From NCBI RefSeq assembly GCF_002149015.1, contig NZ_NGFO01000024.1, positions 32,092 through 96,091 on the forward strand: DNA of 64,000 nucleotides, in the 5' to 3' direction. Position numbers and translations under genes: made by a program. The number at the start of each line of letters is the position of its first letter. Positions within the stretch are counted from its first letter, which is position 1. Below, piece by piece: positions 16,108-25,082 of this stretch. Below the pieces are notes generated by a model, which was given only the letters and a program-made list of their open reading frames with translations, ran no database searches and was not told the origin of the DNA. Source of the stretch: Gordonia lacunae (GTDB lineage Bacteria; Actinomycetota; Actinomycetes; Mycobacteriales; Mycobacteriaceae).

Positions 16108-18949
16108 CGACACCACCACTGCACCGGACGCTGCGCCTGCCGACCCGCCCGCCGCGGTGGCCGACCAGCCGGAACCGCGCAGCCCGTGGGACTACCCGCG
16201 GCACTGGATCGCCGATGTGCTGGCCTCCGACGGCGGCGTCGTGCATCTGCGGCCGATCGTGCCCGATGACGCCGATCGCATCGTGGCGTTCCACTCCAAG
16301 TTGTCCGAGCGAACGCGCTACATGCGCTACTTCGGCCCGACTCCGACCCTGCCGCCGCGCGAGGTGGCGCGGATGACGACCGTCGACCACCAGCAGCGGG
16401 TCGCGATCGTCGCCGAACTCGGGGGCGAGATCATCGCGGTCGGCATCTACGAAGGCCTCGGCTTCGACGGCAAACCCGAATCGGCGGAGGTGGCCTTCGT
16501 CGTCGCCGACGAACACCAGGGACGTGGCCTCGGGCCCATCCTGCTCGAACACCTCGCCGGGGCGGCCGCGGAGAACGGCTTCACGCGATTCGAGGCCGAG
16601 GTCCTCAGCGAGAACCCGAACATGGTCGCGGTGTTCCGCGACGCCGGCTATCAGCTGGCGCGGAGCTTCGACGGTTCGACCGTGCACGTCGAGTTCCTCA
16701 TCGACCCCACCGAGGCGCTGCTGTCGGTGCGCAACGCCCGGGAACGCGCCTCGGAGGCACGCAGCGTCGCGAACCTGCTGCGTCCGACCTCGGTCGCGGT
16801 CATCGGCGCGTCGACGGACCCGAACAAGGTCGGCAACGCCCTGCTGGCGAACATCATCGCCGGGGGATTCACCGGACCCGTGTTCCCGGTCAACGGTCCT
16901 GCCCGGATCGAGGAGGAGGAGCCCGAACCGGGCCGCCGCGGGCTCGGTCGCGAACCGACGCCGGCTCGTCGCCGTACCCGGGAACGCCCCCCGTCGGTGC
17001 GCGGGATCCGGGCGTACGAGACCGTTCGCGACATCCCCGACCCCGTCGACCTCGCGGTGGTCGCGGTGCCGGCCGCCCGTGTCGACGACGTGCTCGACGA
17101 CTGCCTGGTCAAGGGCGTGCGTACGCTCGTCGTCGTGTCGTCGGGCTTCGGCGAGTCCGGCGAGGAAGAGGGGCTGGAGAACGAGCGCCGACTGGTCGCC
17201 CAGGTCCGCGAACACGGGATGCGCCTGGTCGGGCCGAACGCGCTGGGGGTGGCGAACAACGACCCGACGGTCGCTCTGAACGCGACGCTGGCCCCGCGCA
17301 TCCCGGGCGCCGGACGGGTGGGGTTCTTCTGTCAGTCCGGCGCGCTCGGGATCGCGATCCTCGACACCGCCGCCCGGCGCCAGATCGGTCTGTCGACGTT
17401 CGCCTCGGCCGGTAACCGCGCGGACGTCTCCGGCAACGACCTGCTGCAGTACTGGGACACCGACGCCACCACCGACGTCATCCTGCTCTACCTCGAGAGC
17501 TTCGGTAACCCGCGCAAGTTCTCCCGGATCTCGCGCCGGGTCTCCCGCTCGAAGCCGATCATCGCGGTCAAATCCGGACGGGGTGCCATGACACCGGTCC
17601 GCGCGGCGCGATCGGCGGCCACCCTCGACGACCAGATCGCCCGGATGATGCTGGAACAGGCCGGCGTCATCCAGGTCGACACGATCCCCGAATTGTTCGA
17701 CTGCGCCGCCCTGTTCGCCTATCAGCCGCTGCCGCGGGGACCACGGATCCGCATCATCGGCAACTCCTCGGTGCTGGGCAGCCTGGCGGCCGACACGGCG
17801 CGCAACGGCGGTCTCGAGGTCGTCGACACCATCGACCTCGGTGCTGGGGCGTCCGAGGAGGAATTCGAGTCGACGGTCTCGGCGGCGATGGCCGATTCGG
17901 GCGTCGACGGGATCATCGTCGTGTTCGTGCCGCCGGTGGCGGTCGGCGCCGACTGGCATGCCCGCGCGCTCATGGCGGCGGCGAACACGCCCGATGCCGA
18001 TGCCGACAAGCCGATCGTCACGACCTTCCTGGCCGTCGACGGCATCCCGCCGGGCCTGACCCGGCCCGGTCCGGGCGGCATGCCGACGAAGGGCTCGATC
18101 CCGTCGTACGGCTCACCCGAACGGGCCGCGGCAGCGCTGGCCCGGGCCTGGCAGTATGCCCGGTGGCGTATGCGGCCGGAGTCCGTCGTCCATCGTCCGG
18201 AGGGCACCGATCCCGAGGCGGCCCGGATGTTCGTGCGCGAGGCCATGGCGGGCGAGGGTGTCCCCGAGCAGCCCGGCGAGCGGTTGCTCGGACACGTGGA
18301 ATCGGCGAAGCTGTTGCGCTGGTACGGCATCGACGTGGTCCCGTTCCGCGAGGTCACCACGATGCACGAGGCGTCCGGAGCGGCACGCGACCTGGGACTG
18401 CCGGTGGCGGTGAAGGCGACGTCGGACAAGTGGCGCGGTCGCCTCGACCGCGAGGGTGCGCGTCTGGACCTACCCGACGCGACGTCCGTGGTGACCGCGT
18501 TCGCCGAACTCACCGAACTCACCGGCGACCGCGTGCTGCACGTGCAGAAGATGGCGCCGAAGGGCGTCGGCACGGTCATCCGGGTCCGTGACGATCCGTC
18601 GTTCGGTTCGGTGATGTCGTTCGGTCTGTCCGGGCGCACCTTCGATCTGCTCGGCGATCACGGTTATCGTGCTGTCCCGCTGTCCGAGCTCGATGCGCGC
18701 GAACTCATCGAGGAACCCCGTTCGGCGCCGCTGCTGTCGGGGTATCGCGGAGAGGCGCCGGCCGACAAGGAGGCGCTCGTGGATCTGTTGCTCCGCATCT
18801 CCACCCTCATCGACGACATCCCGGAGGTCCGCGAGGTGGTGTGCGACCCGATCCTGGCCTCGGTCGACGGGGCGGCCGTGCTCAATGCCCGGATACGAGT
18901 GGGCCCGGTGCCCGACAGGCGGGACACCGGACCCAGACGACTCGGCTGA
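16100..18949 (+). CDS. Pat-like GNAT acetyltransferase fused to NDP-forming acyl-CoA synthetase domains
   Basis: The 949-residue protein has an N-terminal GNAT domain (about 45-195, acetyl-CoA loop QGRGLG). A CoA-binding Rossmann domain follows from about 225 (VAVIGASTDPNKVGN), then the succinyl-CoA-ligase-like flavodoxin domains and a C-terminal ATP-grasp domain (about 725-940). This order matches the streptomycete SlPat type of protein lysine acetyltransferase, whose known target is acetyl-CoA synthetase. GTG 16100 is chosen because it overlaps acuC and begins the typical acidic leader. An Arg/Glu/Pro-rich segment at about 270-305 interrupts the CoA-binding domain. Confidence 0.85.
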   Translation: MTDDTTTAPDAAPADPPAAVADQPEPRSPWDYPRHWIADVLASDGGVVHLRPIVPDDADRIVAFHSKLSERTRYMRYFGPTPTLPPREVARMTTVDHQQRVAIVAELGGEIIAVGIYEGLGFDGKPESAEVAFVVADEHQGRGLGPILLEHLAGAAAENGFTRFEAEVLSENPNMVAVFRDAGYQLARSFDGSTVHVEFLIDPTEALLSVRNARERASEARSVANLLRPTSVAVIGASTDPNKVGNALLANIIAGGFTGPVFPVNGPARIEEEEPEPGRRGLGREPTPARRRTRERPPSVRGIRAYETVRDIPDPVDLAVVAVPAARVDDVLDDCLVKGVRTLVVVSSGFGESGEEEGLENERRLVAQVREHGMRLVGPNALGVANNDPTVALNATLAPRIPGAGRVGFFCQSGALGIAILDTAARRQIGLSTFASAGNRADVSGNDLLQYWDTDATTDVILLYLESFGNPRKFSRISRRVSRSKPIIAVKSGRGAMTPVRAARSAATLDDQIARMMLEQAGVIQVDTIPELFDCAALFAYQPLPRGPRIRIIGNSSVLGSLAADTARNGGLEVVDTIDLGAGASEEEFESTVSAAMADSGVDGIIVVFVPPVAVGADWHARALMAAANTPDADADKPIVTTFLAVDGIPPGLTRPGPGGMPTKGSIPSYGSPERAAAALARAWQYARWRMRPESVVHRPEGTDPEAARMFVREAMAGEGVPEQPGERLLGHVESAKLLRWYGIDVVPFREVTTMHEASGAARDLGLPVAVKATSDKWRGRLDREGARLDLPDATSVVTAFAELTELTGDRVLHVQKMAPKGVGTVIRVRDDPSFGSVMSFGLSGRTFDLLGDHGYRAVPLSELDARELIEEPRSAPLLSGYRGEAPADKEALVDLLLRISTLIDDIPEVREVVCDPILASVDGAAVLNARIRVGPVPDRRDTGPRRLG

Positions 18950-18988
18950 TCGGAGGACCCGACCGAGGACTCAGTGAAGGCGGGAGTC

Positions 18989-19006
18989 GAGCGTGGGGGG
19001 ACGCTC
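18989..19006 (-). terminator. Weak hairpin at the sigB 3' end
   Basis: A 6-bp stem GAGCGT/ACGCTC with a G6 loop on the plus strand overlaps the sigB stop codon. It is a modest candidate terminator for sigB or for the converging Pat-like gene. Confidence 0.3.
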
Positions 19007-20021
19007 AGCTCGCGTAGGCGCGCAGGCGCTCGGCACGGTCACCGTGGCGGAGCTTGCCCATGACCTCTCGCTCGATCTGACGCACGCGCTCGCGCGACAG
19101 CCCGAACATGCGGCCGATCTGGTCCAGGGTGCGCGGCTGGCCGTCGTCGAGGCCGTAGCGCATCCGGATGACCTGCTGTTCCCGCTCGTCGAGCGTGGCG
19201 AGGACGGCGCGGATGTCGGAGTGCAGCAGTCCGGCGATCACGGCGTTCTCGGCGGAGGTGGCCTCGGCGTCTTCGATGAAGTCACCCAGCGGTGCTTCTT
19301 CGTCGCTGCCGACCGGCATGTCCAGGCTCACCGGATCACGGCTGTGGTCGAGCAGGTCGGCGATCTTCTCCGCGGGGATGCCCGACTCGTTGGCCAGTTC
19401 GTCGTCGGTCGCCTCGCGGCCGAGCTGCTGGTGCAGTTCACGCTTGATGCGGGCGAGCTTGTTGACCTGCTCCACGAGGTGGACGGGAAGGCGGATCGTG
19501 CGGCTCTGATCAGCCATCCCACGGGTGATCGCCTGGCGAATCCACCAGGTGGCGTAGGTCGAGAACTTGAAGCCCTTGGCGTAGTCGAACTTCTCCATCG
19601 CCCGGATCAGACCCAGGTTGCCCTCCTGGATCAGGTCGAGGAGGGGCATGCCGCGGCCGGTGTACCGCTTGGCCAGCGAGACGACCAGACGGAGGTTCGC
19701 CTCGAGCAGGTGAGCTCGGGCGGCCTCACCTTCACGGACGATGACCGCCAGGTCACGCTTCTTGGCGGCGGAAAGCCGCTTCTTGGTCGCCAGAACGTGT
19801 TTGGCGTAGAGGCCGGCCTCGATCTGCTTGGCGAGTTCGACCTCCTGCTCCGCGTTGAGGAGTGCGGTGCGACCGATTCCGTTCAGATAGACACGGACCA
19901 GATCCGCCGCTGGAGACTGGGCGTCGAGATCTTGTTCGGTCATCGCCGGCCGGGTACCCGGAGGGGTGACTTCGGCGAAACCTTTGGTCGGGGTCGAACG
20001 TGCAACTGTCGAGCGTGACAT
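19005..20021 (-). CDS. sigB: RNA polymerase sigma factor SigB (principal-like, stress)
   Basis: The 338-residue group 2 sigma-70 factor has regions 1.2-4.2 without the long N-terminal extension of SigA. Region 2 (LLDLIQEGNLGLIRAMEKFDYAKGFKFSTYATWWIRQ) and the region 4 helix-turn-helix are nearly identical to M. tuberculosis SigB. The ATG at 20021 has GGAGG five bases upstream. Place next to ideR and DUF3099 agrees with Rv2710. An ECF-type promoter lies just upstream. SigB controls stationary-phase and envelope-stress genes in mycobacteria. Confidence 0.96.
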   Translation of the reverse strand: MSRSTVARSTPTKGFAEVTPPGTRPAMTEQDLDAQSPAADLVRVYLNGIGRTALLNAEQEVELAKQIEAGLYAKHVLATKKRLSAAKKRDLAVIVREGEAARAHLLEANLRLVVSLAKRYTGRGMPLLDLIQEGNLGLIRAMEKFDYAKGFKFSTYATWWIRQAITRGMADQSRTIRLPVHLVEQVNKLARIKRELHQQLGREATDDELANESGIPAEKIADLLDHSRDPVSLDMPVGSDEEAPLGDFIEDAEATSAENAVIAGLLHSDIRAVLATLDEREQQVIRMRYGLDDGQPRTLDQIGRMFGLSRERVRQIEREVMGKLRHGDRAERLRAYAS

Positions 20022-20053
20022 GCGGCCTCCTGACTTGAGTGCGTTCACTGGGT

Positions 20054-20082
20054 CCAACGTCCATGTGTGGCCGATAGTTCCC
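20054..20082 (-). promoter_or_regulatory. ECF sigma (SigE/SigH-type) promoter of sigB
   Basis: On the minus strand GGGAAC (20082-20077) and GTT (20058-20056) are separated so that GGAAC-N18-GTT holds exactly, the consensus recalled for mycobacterial SigE/SigH promoters, which also drive sigB there. The predicted start site lies about 20-30 bases before the sigB ATG. Confidence 0.6.
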
Positions 20083-20228
20083 GAGAGTGCTTCGGAGCAA
20101 ACCTCGATGAGGCTTGGTGACCTGCGCATTCTTTTCGGCGACTCGACAAGTGGCTGAGAAGTTGCTGAGATGTCGCGCGCGACGGAACCGCGATGGAACC
20201 GAGGCGACCCCGTGGAGGCGCGGTGGCG

Positions 20229-20681
20229 TCAGGCGCGGGGATCGTCGGGGTCGACGACGTGCCCGTCGACGGTGCGGGACAGCTGGTGGTCGGTGTCGGT
20301 GAGCGCAGGAGGACCGACGACGTGGTGGTCCGCGCCGTATTTGTACTGGGGGACCTCGCCGCGTTTGCGCGGCGGACGGTCGTTGGCGATGAGCACCGCC
20401 GCCCAGGGCAGCGGGATGGAGATCGCGACGATCGCCAGAGCCAGGAGTCCCGACCCGGTGATGCCGTAGGCGATGCCGGCGATCAGGAGAGCGGGCACGC
20501 GGAAAGCCATGAGGAACAAGTATTTCCGCACACGTGCCCGGTGCTGGGCCTCCAGCGAGTCCGGCGCGTCGGTGATCAGGTAGGTCTCCGCGTCCGCCCG
20601 TTTGGACAGGGGGTGGCCGTGCTCGTCGACGTGCGGTGACGTGCTGCTGTGGCCGTGCTGACCGCGACCGGTCTCACCCAT
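20229..20681 (-). CDS. DUF3099 membrane protein (Rv2709-like)
   Basis: The 150-residue protein has a hydrophilic N-terminus, two adjacent membrane segments (about 60-79 and 82-101) and a short charged tail. The segment YLITDAPDSLEAQHRARVRKYL before the first helix is typical of DUF3099. The ATG at 20681 follows AAAGGGA. Function is unknown. It lies upstream of sigB on the same strand but about 200 bases away, with a separate sigB promoter in the gap. Confidence 0.82.
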   Translation of the reverse strand: MGETGRGQHGHSSTSPHVDEHGHPLSKRADAETYLITDAPDSLEAQHRARVRKYLFLMAFRVPALLIAGIAYGITGSGLLALAIVAISIPLPWAAVLIANDRPPRKRGEVPQYKYGADHHVVGPPALTDTDHQLSRTVDGHVVDPDDPRA

Positions 20682-20751
20682 GGATTCCCTTTGTTCGAAC
20701 ACTCTCTCTACTGTCCCACTTTCGATCATCGAATGCACCCGCGGCTTCGCC

Positions 20752-20931
20752 CGCCGCCGGGAGCGGAGCGAGCGGGGCGAGCGGGGCGAATGGATGCCGC
20801 CGCCGGGAGCGGAGCGAGCGGGGCGAATGGATGCCGCCGCCGGGAGCGGAGCGAGCGGGGCGAATGGATGCCGCCGCCGGGAGCGGGGCGAGCGGGGCGA
20901 ATCACATGCCGCCGCCGGGAGCGGAGCAGAT
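20752..20931. repeat. 37-bp tandem repeat (minisatellite)
   Basis: Units begin GCCGCCGCCGGGAGCGGAGC and are 37 bases long. Two are identical (20796-20832, 20833-20869). A first copy at 20752-20795 has an internal 9-base duplication (GCGGGGCGA). A fourth (20870-20907) differs at one internal base and at its 3' end. A fifth is cut short (20908-20931). The array fills the gap between the divergent DUF3099 and DUF3039 genes. There are no spacers, so it is not a CRISPR. Unit number is likely to vary between strains. Confidence 0.9.
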
Positions 20932-20978
20932 CCGGACTCCGGTGCTCCGTCGTTGGGCGGTTGACGCACAATGGACGT

Positions 20979-21251
20979 ATGGGAACCGAAACCATCGAAC
21001 GCCCGGACCTCGACGAATGGTCCGACACCAAGACCGACGAGCGTCCCGATGCCGATGCGACCGATCGGGATGACGACGACCGCCCCAAGTTCTTCCACTA
21101 CGTGAAGAAGAACAAGATCGCCGAGAGCGCGGTCATGGGCAACCACGTCGTCGCGCTCTGCGGCGAGACCTTCCCGGTGACGCGGTCGGCCAAGCCCGGG
21201 TCACCGGTGTGCCCGAAGTGCAAGAAGATCTACAGCAAGATGCGTAAGTAG
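20979..21251 (+). CDS. DUF3039 small zinc-ribbon-like protein (Rv2708c-like)
   Basis: The 90-residue protein has an acidic N-terminal half (many Asp and Glu) and a basic C-terminus with two cysteine sites: Cys in VALCGE and CPKC near the end. This is the DUF3039 pattern. The ATG at 20979 gives the family start. There is no good ribosome site and CACAAT lies at 20967-20972, so a leaderless transcript is possible. Function is unknown. It is divergent from the DUF3099 gene across the 37-bp repeats. Confidence 0.85.
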   Translation: MGTETIERPDLDEWSDTKTDERPDADATDRDDDDRPKFFHYVKKNKIAESAVMGNHVVALCGETFPVTRSAKPGSPVCPKCKKIYSKMRK

Positions 21252-21258
21252 CGGCTCC

Positions 21259-21307
21259 CTGACCGGGCTCGTACGCTGCCGCGCGGCGGCGGGCCCGGCC
21301 CGGTCAG
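21259..21307. terminator. Hairpin terminator between converging genes
   Basis: A perfect 10-bp stem (CTGACCGGGC at 21259-21268, complement at 21298-21307) encloses a GC-rich inner hairpin. It sits between the DUF3039 gene and the convergent YihY/BrkB gene and overlaps the latter's stop codon. Confidence 0.5.
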
Positions 21308-22509
21308 TCGCGTCCGCGTTCCCGCGGATGTCGGCGGATCGGACCTGAGGACAGGCGGTCGGGCAGGGTCCGGAGTTGTCCGGTGAAGTCCGAGGTCTGT
21401 GAGTTCACCCAGTGGCGCACCTGGGTGGTGGTCGAGGCCTTGGCCGGCCAGAACTGTTGCACCGCGGCGTTGAACTCGGCGCCGATCACGATGCCGAATC
21501 CCAGCGAGAACGTGAAGAGCAGGAACGCGATCGGGGTGGCCAGTGCTCCATAGGACACCCCGGCCTCGGTGATCTTGGTGAGGTAGATGCGCAGCAGATA
21601 GCTCGCCACCCAGAAGAACACGCCGGCGACGACGGCGCCGCCGATGAGCCGATGCCACGGCAGGGGATTGGGCAGCGCGAGGTGATAGAGCGTCGTGAGC
21701 ACGAACAGCAGCAGGACCGCGACGAACGGGAAATAGCCGTAGTCGATGAGGGTCGTGACGAACGATCCCCATGACTCCGGCACGATCGCCCGGAGGTAGT
21801 TCGGTCCGAGTGCCACCAGGGGCAGCAGGAACACCGCCACACTCAGGAAGCCGACGTAGAGGAACAGCGCGAAGAACCGCTGCCACACCGGGTTACGGAC
21901 CTCGTGCTGATCGTGAGCGTGTGCGATCGAGGCGATGAAGCACGAGACGGCCGAGGATCCCGCCCACAGGGACAGGACGAAACCGACCGACATCAGCCCG
22001 ATCCGGCCGCGACCGAGCACGCTGTCGACGGTGGGGGTGATCAGGTCGTCGACGACGGTCGGGGTGAACGTGCGGTCGGCGAAGTCGATGATGCGGGCGT
22101 ACACGACGTCGACGGTGTCGGGACCGAACCAGCCGGCGACGTAACCGACCGAACCGAGCAGTCCGAGCAGCAATGGCGGCAGGGACAGCGCCTGCCAGAA
22201 CGCGGCCTGCGCGGCCCAGCCGATGATCCCGTCGTCCCAGGACTTGACGATGGTGCGCCAGATGACGCGGTGGATGTTCGGCAGCACCGGGAGGCCGGGC
22301 CCGGTCGGTGCCTCGGCCCGGACCGGGTCGTCGTTCCCCGGCTTCGCGGAACGGTGCGGGTCGGGGACCACCTCGACGTCGCCGGATGCCGGCGCGGCGC
22401 GCAAGCGGGCGGCGCGCAGGGGTTCGGTCGCGGTGTCGCCGATCGGGGCGGTGATCGCGGCAGGAACGGGCGCGGGCGGCGGCCCGGTCGGAAGGCTCGG
22501 CGCAGCCAC
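21304..22509 (-). CDS. YihY/virulence factor BrkB family membrane protein (Rv2707-like)
   Basis: The 401-residue integral membrane protein has about six predicted membrane segments between residues 100 and 350. The family signature WAAQAAFWQALSLPPLLLG lies near the first segment, and GALATPIAFLLFTFSLGFGIVIGAEFNAA near the last. A Pro/Ala-rich cytoplasmic tail of about 80 residues precedes the membrane part. Function of the family is unsettled; it was once annotated as RNase BN. GTG 22509 is the only ordinary start that keeps the full reading frame, and its ribosome site is weak. Confidence 0.85.
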   Translation of the reverse strand: MAAPSLPTGPPPAPVPAAITAPIGDTATEPLRAARLRAAPASGDVEVVPDPHRSAKPGNDDPVRAEAPTGPGLPVLPNIHRVIWRTIVKSWDDGIIGWAAQAAFWQALSLPPLLLGLLGSVGYVAGWFGPDTVDVVYARIIDFADRTFTPTVVDDLITPTVDSVLGRGRIGLMSVGFVLSLWAGSSAVSCFIASIAHAHDQHEVRNPVWQRFFALFLYVGFLSVAVFLLPLVALGPNYLRAIVPESWGSFVTTLIDYGYFPFVAVLLLFVLTTLYHLALPNPLPWHRLIGGAVVAGVFFWVASYLLRIYLTKITEAGVSYGALATPIAFLLFTFSLGFGIVIGAEFNAAVQQFWPAKASTTTQVRHWVNSQTSDFTGQLRTLPDRLSSGPIRRHPRERGRD

Positions 22510-22792
22510 CGACGACGTCTCGTCGGCCAGCGGGACCGGGTTCCTCTTGCGCGTTGTGATGTGTTCAATATCCCTGATCGGAGGGGCGGTTGGGTACTCG
22601 GGTCACCAGGCGAGTCGTTCGGATCGCCCACGGGCGGCGACTTCCGCGGGCACCGCGGCCCGGTGTCGGGATGCGGGACCTGTCGCCCGTCGGCGGTACG
22701 ATTGGCGGGTCCCCTTGGGCGCGGGTGCCGCACGCGAGGGGTCATTTCATGTCCGGCAGTACACCCGCACGCGTGGAGGAGCAGCACAGAAG

Positions 22793-24556
22793 GTGACGTC
22801 AGCCGAACCCTCCGCCGGCAGCCCGTCCGGGTCCACGACCCCCGGCCCCACGCAGCAGCTCCGCGCCTGGCAGCGTCGTGCGTTGACCAAATACCTGACG
22901 CAGAAGCCGAAGGACTTCCTCGCCGTGGCGACCCCCGGCGCAGGCAAGACGACCTTCGGTCTGCGGATCGCCCGCGAACTCCTCGACGACCGCACCGTCG
23001 ACAAGATCACCGTGGTCGCCCCGACGGAGCATCTGAAGCACCAGTGGGCCGAGGCCGCGGCGCGCGTCGGGATCGCACTCGACTCCCGGTTCACCAACGC
23101 CGCCGGCCAGACCAGTTCGGACTTCCACGGTGTCGTGGTCACCTATGCGCAGGTTGCCGCCCATCCGGCTCGTCATCGGGTGCGTACCGAGAACTACCGC
23201 ACGCTGGTCATCCTCGACGAGATCCACCACGGCGGCGATGCCAAGTCCTGGGGTGAGGCGATCCGGGAGGCCTTCGACGACGCCGAGCGCCGGTTGCTGC
23301 TGACCGGTACGCCCTTCCGCTCGGACGACTCGCCGATCCCGTTCGTCACCTATGAGCCGGAGGCCGGCGGGCACCAGCGGTCCAAGGCCGACCACACCTA
23401 CGGCTACGCCGACGCACTGAAGGACGGCGTCGTCCGTCCGGTCGTGTTCCTCGCCTACTCCGGTGAGGCCAGCTGGCGGGACAGTGCGGGCGAGGAGTAC
23501 ACCGCGCGCTTGGGCGAGCCGCTCTCGGCCGAACACACCACCCGCGCCTGGCGGACTGCCCTCGATGCCCACGGCGACTGGATCCCGGCGGTGCTCACCG
23601 CGGCGCACACCCGACTCGGACAGCTGCGTGCGACCGGCACACCGGACGCGGGCGGCCTGGTGATCGCCACCGATCAGACCGCGGCCCGCGACTACGCCGA
23701 ACTCCTCACCGCCATCACCGGCAAGGAACCGACGCTCGTGCTCTCCGACGACCCGAAGTCGTCGTCGCGGATCGGGCAGTTCGCCGCGTCCACCGACGAG
23801 TGGATGGTCGCCGTCCGCATGGTGTCCGAAGGTGTCGACGTGCCGCGTCTCGCGGTGGGCGTGTACGCCACCAGTTCGTCGACGCCGCTGTTCTTCGCGC
23901 AGGCCATCGGCCGCTTCGTGCGATCGCGCCGTCCGGGTGAGACCGCGAGCGTCTTCCTGCCGTCGGTGCCGGTGCTGCTCGACCTGGCCAGCCAGATGGA
24001 GGTCGAGCGCGACCATGTGCTCGGCAAGCCGCACCGCGAGAGCGACGGCCTCGACGACCAGTTGCTGATCGACGCTAACAAGCAGGAGGACGAGCCGGGG
24101 GAGGACGAGCCGAAGTTCCAGTCCCTGCACGCCGACGCCGAACTCGATCAGGTCATCTTCGACGGCACGTCGTTCGGCACGGCGACGTTCGCGGGCAGCG
24201 ACGAGGAGTCGGACTACCTCGGACTTCCGGGGTTGCTCGACGCCGATCAGGTGCGCGCGCTGCTACGCAAGCGGCAGGAGGACCAGGTCACCGCGCGGTC
24301 GGCCGCGTCGACCCCGGAGTCCTCGGCGAATTCCGAGCAACCGACGCCCGGCCGGCCCCCCGGGACGACCGGTGAGAACCTGCACGCCCTCCGTAAGGAA
24401 CTGAACACCCTCGTCGCCATGCATCACCATCGCACGGGTAAACCGCACGGCATGGTGCACAACGAGCTGCGCACCCGCCTCGGTGGGCCGCCGACCGCGA
24501 TGGCGAGCGCCGAGCAGCTCAAGGAACGGATCGCCGCGCTGCGCCAGTGGCGCTGA
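22793..24556 (+). CDS. DEAD/DEAH-box helicase, type III restriction-like
   Basis: The 587-residue SF2 ATPase has motif I ATPGAGKT, motif II DEIHH, motif III LTGTPFRSD and motif VI QAIGRFVRSRRPGE, the arrangement of RecQ/type-III-restriction-like helicases. The C-terminal 180 residues are Glu/Asp-rich followed by a short helical segment (ENLHALRKELNTLVAMHHH) that may bind nucleic acid. GTG 22793 lies 12 bases after GGAGGA. No restriction partner or nuclease lies nearby, so a stand-alone repair or RNA role is more likely than defence. Confidence 0.85.
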   Translation: MTSAEPSAGSPSGSTTPGPTQQLRAWQRRALTKYLTQKPKDFLAVATPGAGKTTFGLRIARELLDDRTVDKITVVAPTEHLKHQWAEAAARVGIALDSRFTNAAGQTSSDFHGVVVTYAQVAAHPARHRVRTENYRTLVILDEIHHGGDAKSWGEAIREAFDDAERRLLLTGTPFRSDDSPIPFVTYEPEAGGHQRSKADHTYGYADALKDGVVRPVVFLAYSGEASWRDSAGEEYTARLGEPLSAEHTTRAWRTALDAHGDWIPAVLTAAHTRLGQLRATGTPDAGGLVIATDQTAARDYAELLTAITGKEPTLVLSDDPKSSSRIGQFAASTDEWMVAVRMVSEGVDVPRLAVGVYATSSSTPLFFAQAIGRFVRSRRPGETASVFLPSVPVLLDLASQMEVERDHVLGKPHRESDGLDDQLLIDANKQEDEPGEDEPKFQSLHADAELDQVIFDGTSFGTATFAGSDEESDYLGLPGLLDADQVRALLRKRQEDQVTARSAASTPESSANSEQPTPGRPPGTTGENLHALRKELNTLVAMHHHRTGKPHGMVHNELRTRLGGPPTAMASAEQLKERIAALRQWR

Positions 24557-24610
24557 TCGATCGGGTCCGGTGACGGCCCGGACTCGACCGGGACTCGCCA
24601 GGCAGACACG

Positions 24611-24646
24611 ACAGAGCCCGGCCGGATGATTCCGGCCGGGCTCTGT
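24611..24646. terminator. Strong bidirectional terminator
   Basis: A perfect 16-bp stem (24611-24626 with 24631-24646) and a 4-base loop lie between the helicase gene and the convergent zinc-ribbon gene. Confidence 0.88.
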
Positions 24647-24682
24647 GCGCGTAGGAACGCCCGTGTCAGATTGTCGGGATCG

Positions 24683-24889
24683 TCAGACCAACTCGCCGGC
24701 GGACTCGACGACGGTGGCGCTCAGCTCGACGAGACGGGCTTCGTGCTCGTTGAAGTGGTGGCGGCAGAAGAGAAGCTCGCCGCCCTTGGGCAGGACGGCC
24801 CGTACCTTGGCTGCGGCGCCGCAGCGATCGCAGCGATCGGCGGCAGTGAGCGGCAGGTAGATCGGGGCTGTGGTGGCGATGTCAGTCAT
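24683..24889 (-). CDS. Small DUF7455-type protein with two Cys pairs
   Basis: The 68-residue protein has CDRCGAAA near the middle and, 20 residues on, FCRHHFNEHE, together a probable metal-binding knuckle. This fits the small actinobacterial family annotated as DUF7455. The ATG at 24889 has GGAGG ten bases upstream. Function is unknown. It forms a single-gene unit closed by the terminator at 24611-24646. Confidence 0.8.
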   Translation of the reverse strand: MTDIATTAPIYLPLTAADRCDRCGAAAKVRAVLPKGGELLFCRHHFNEHEARLVELSATVVESAGELV

Positions 24890-25082
24890 GGTTGTCGTTC
24901 CTCCGTCCCGGTCCGGCGCCGGTGTCCGGTCGCCTTCCCTTCGAGCCGACACATCCGGGCGATGCGTCAACCTCACTCTGTCAGACGCTCGAGGCGTTCG
25001 TATTGTTCCGGGGGTGCGCTCGGTGTGTCGTCACTCACCGTTTACATCACGCAACAACTGAACAACGATCGCCCGAACGCAC

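Noticed and set aside
15935..17959. Long minus-strand open frame opposite acuC and the Pat-like gene
   Set aside because: It is antisense to two well-supported genes and has an Arg/Asp-rich nonsense-like composition.
20693..20700. GTTCGAAC near the DUF3099 start as a LexA (SOS) box
   Set aside because: The SOS box needs GAAC-N4-GTTC in the opposite order. This is only an 8-base palindrome.
20752..20931. Possible CRISPR array
   Set aside because: The units are directly adjacent with no unique spacers, and there are no cas genes.
22590..22796. 68-codon frame just before the DEAD/H helicase
   Set aside because: It is Arg/Pro-rich with no family match. The region is the divergent promoter area of the BrkB-like and helicase genes.
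22793..24556. Helicase as part of a restriction or defence system
   Set aside because: No methyltransferase, nuclease or other defence gene is adjacent. Neighbours are conserved housekeeping genes.
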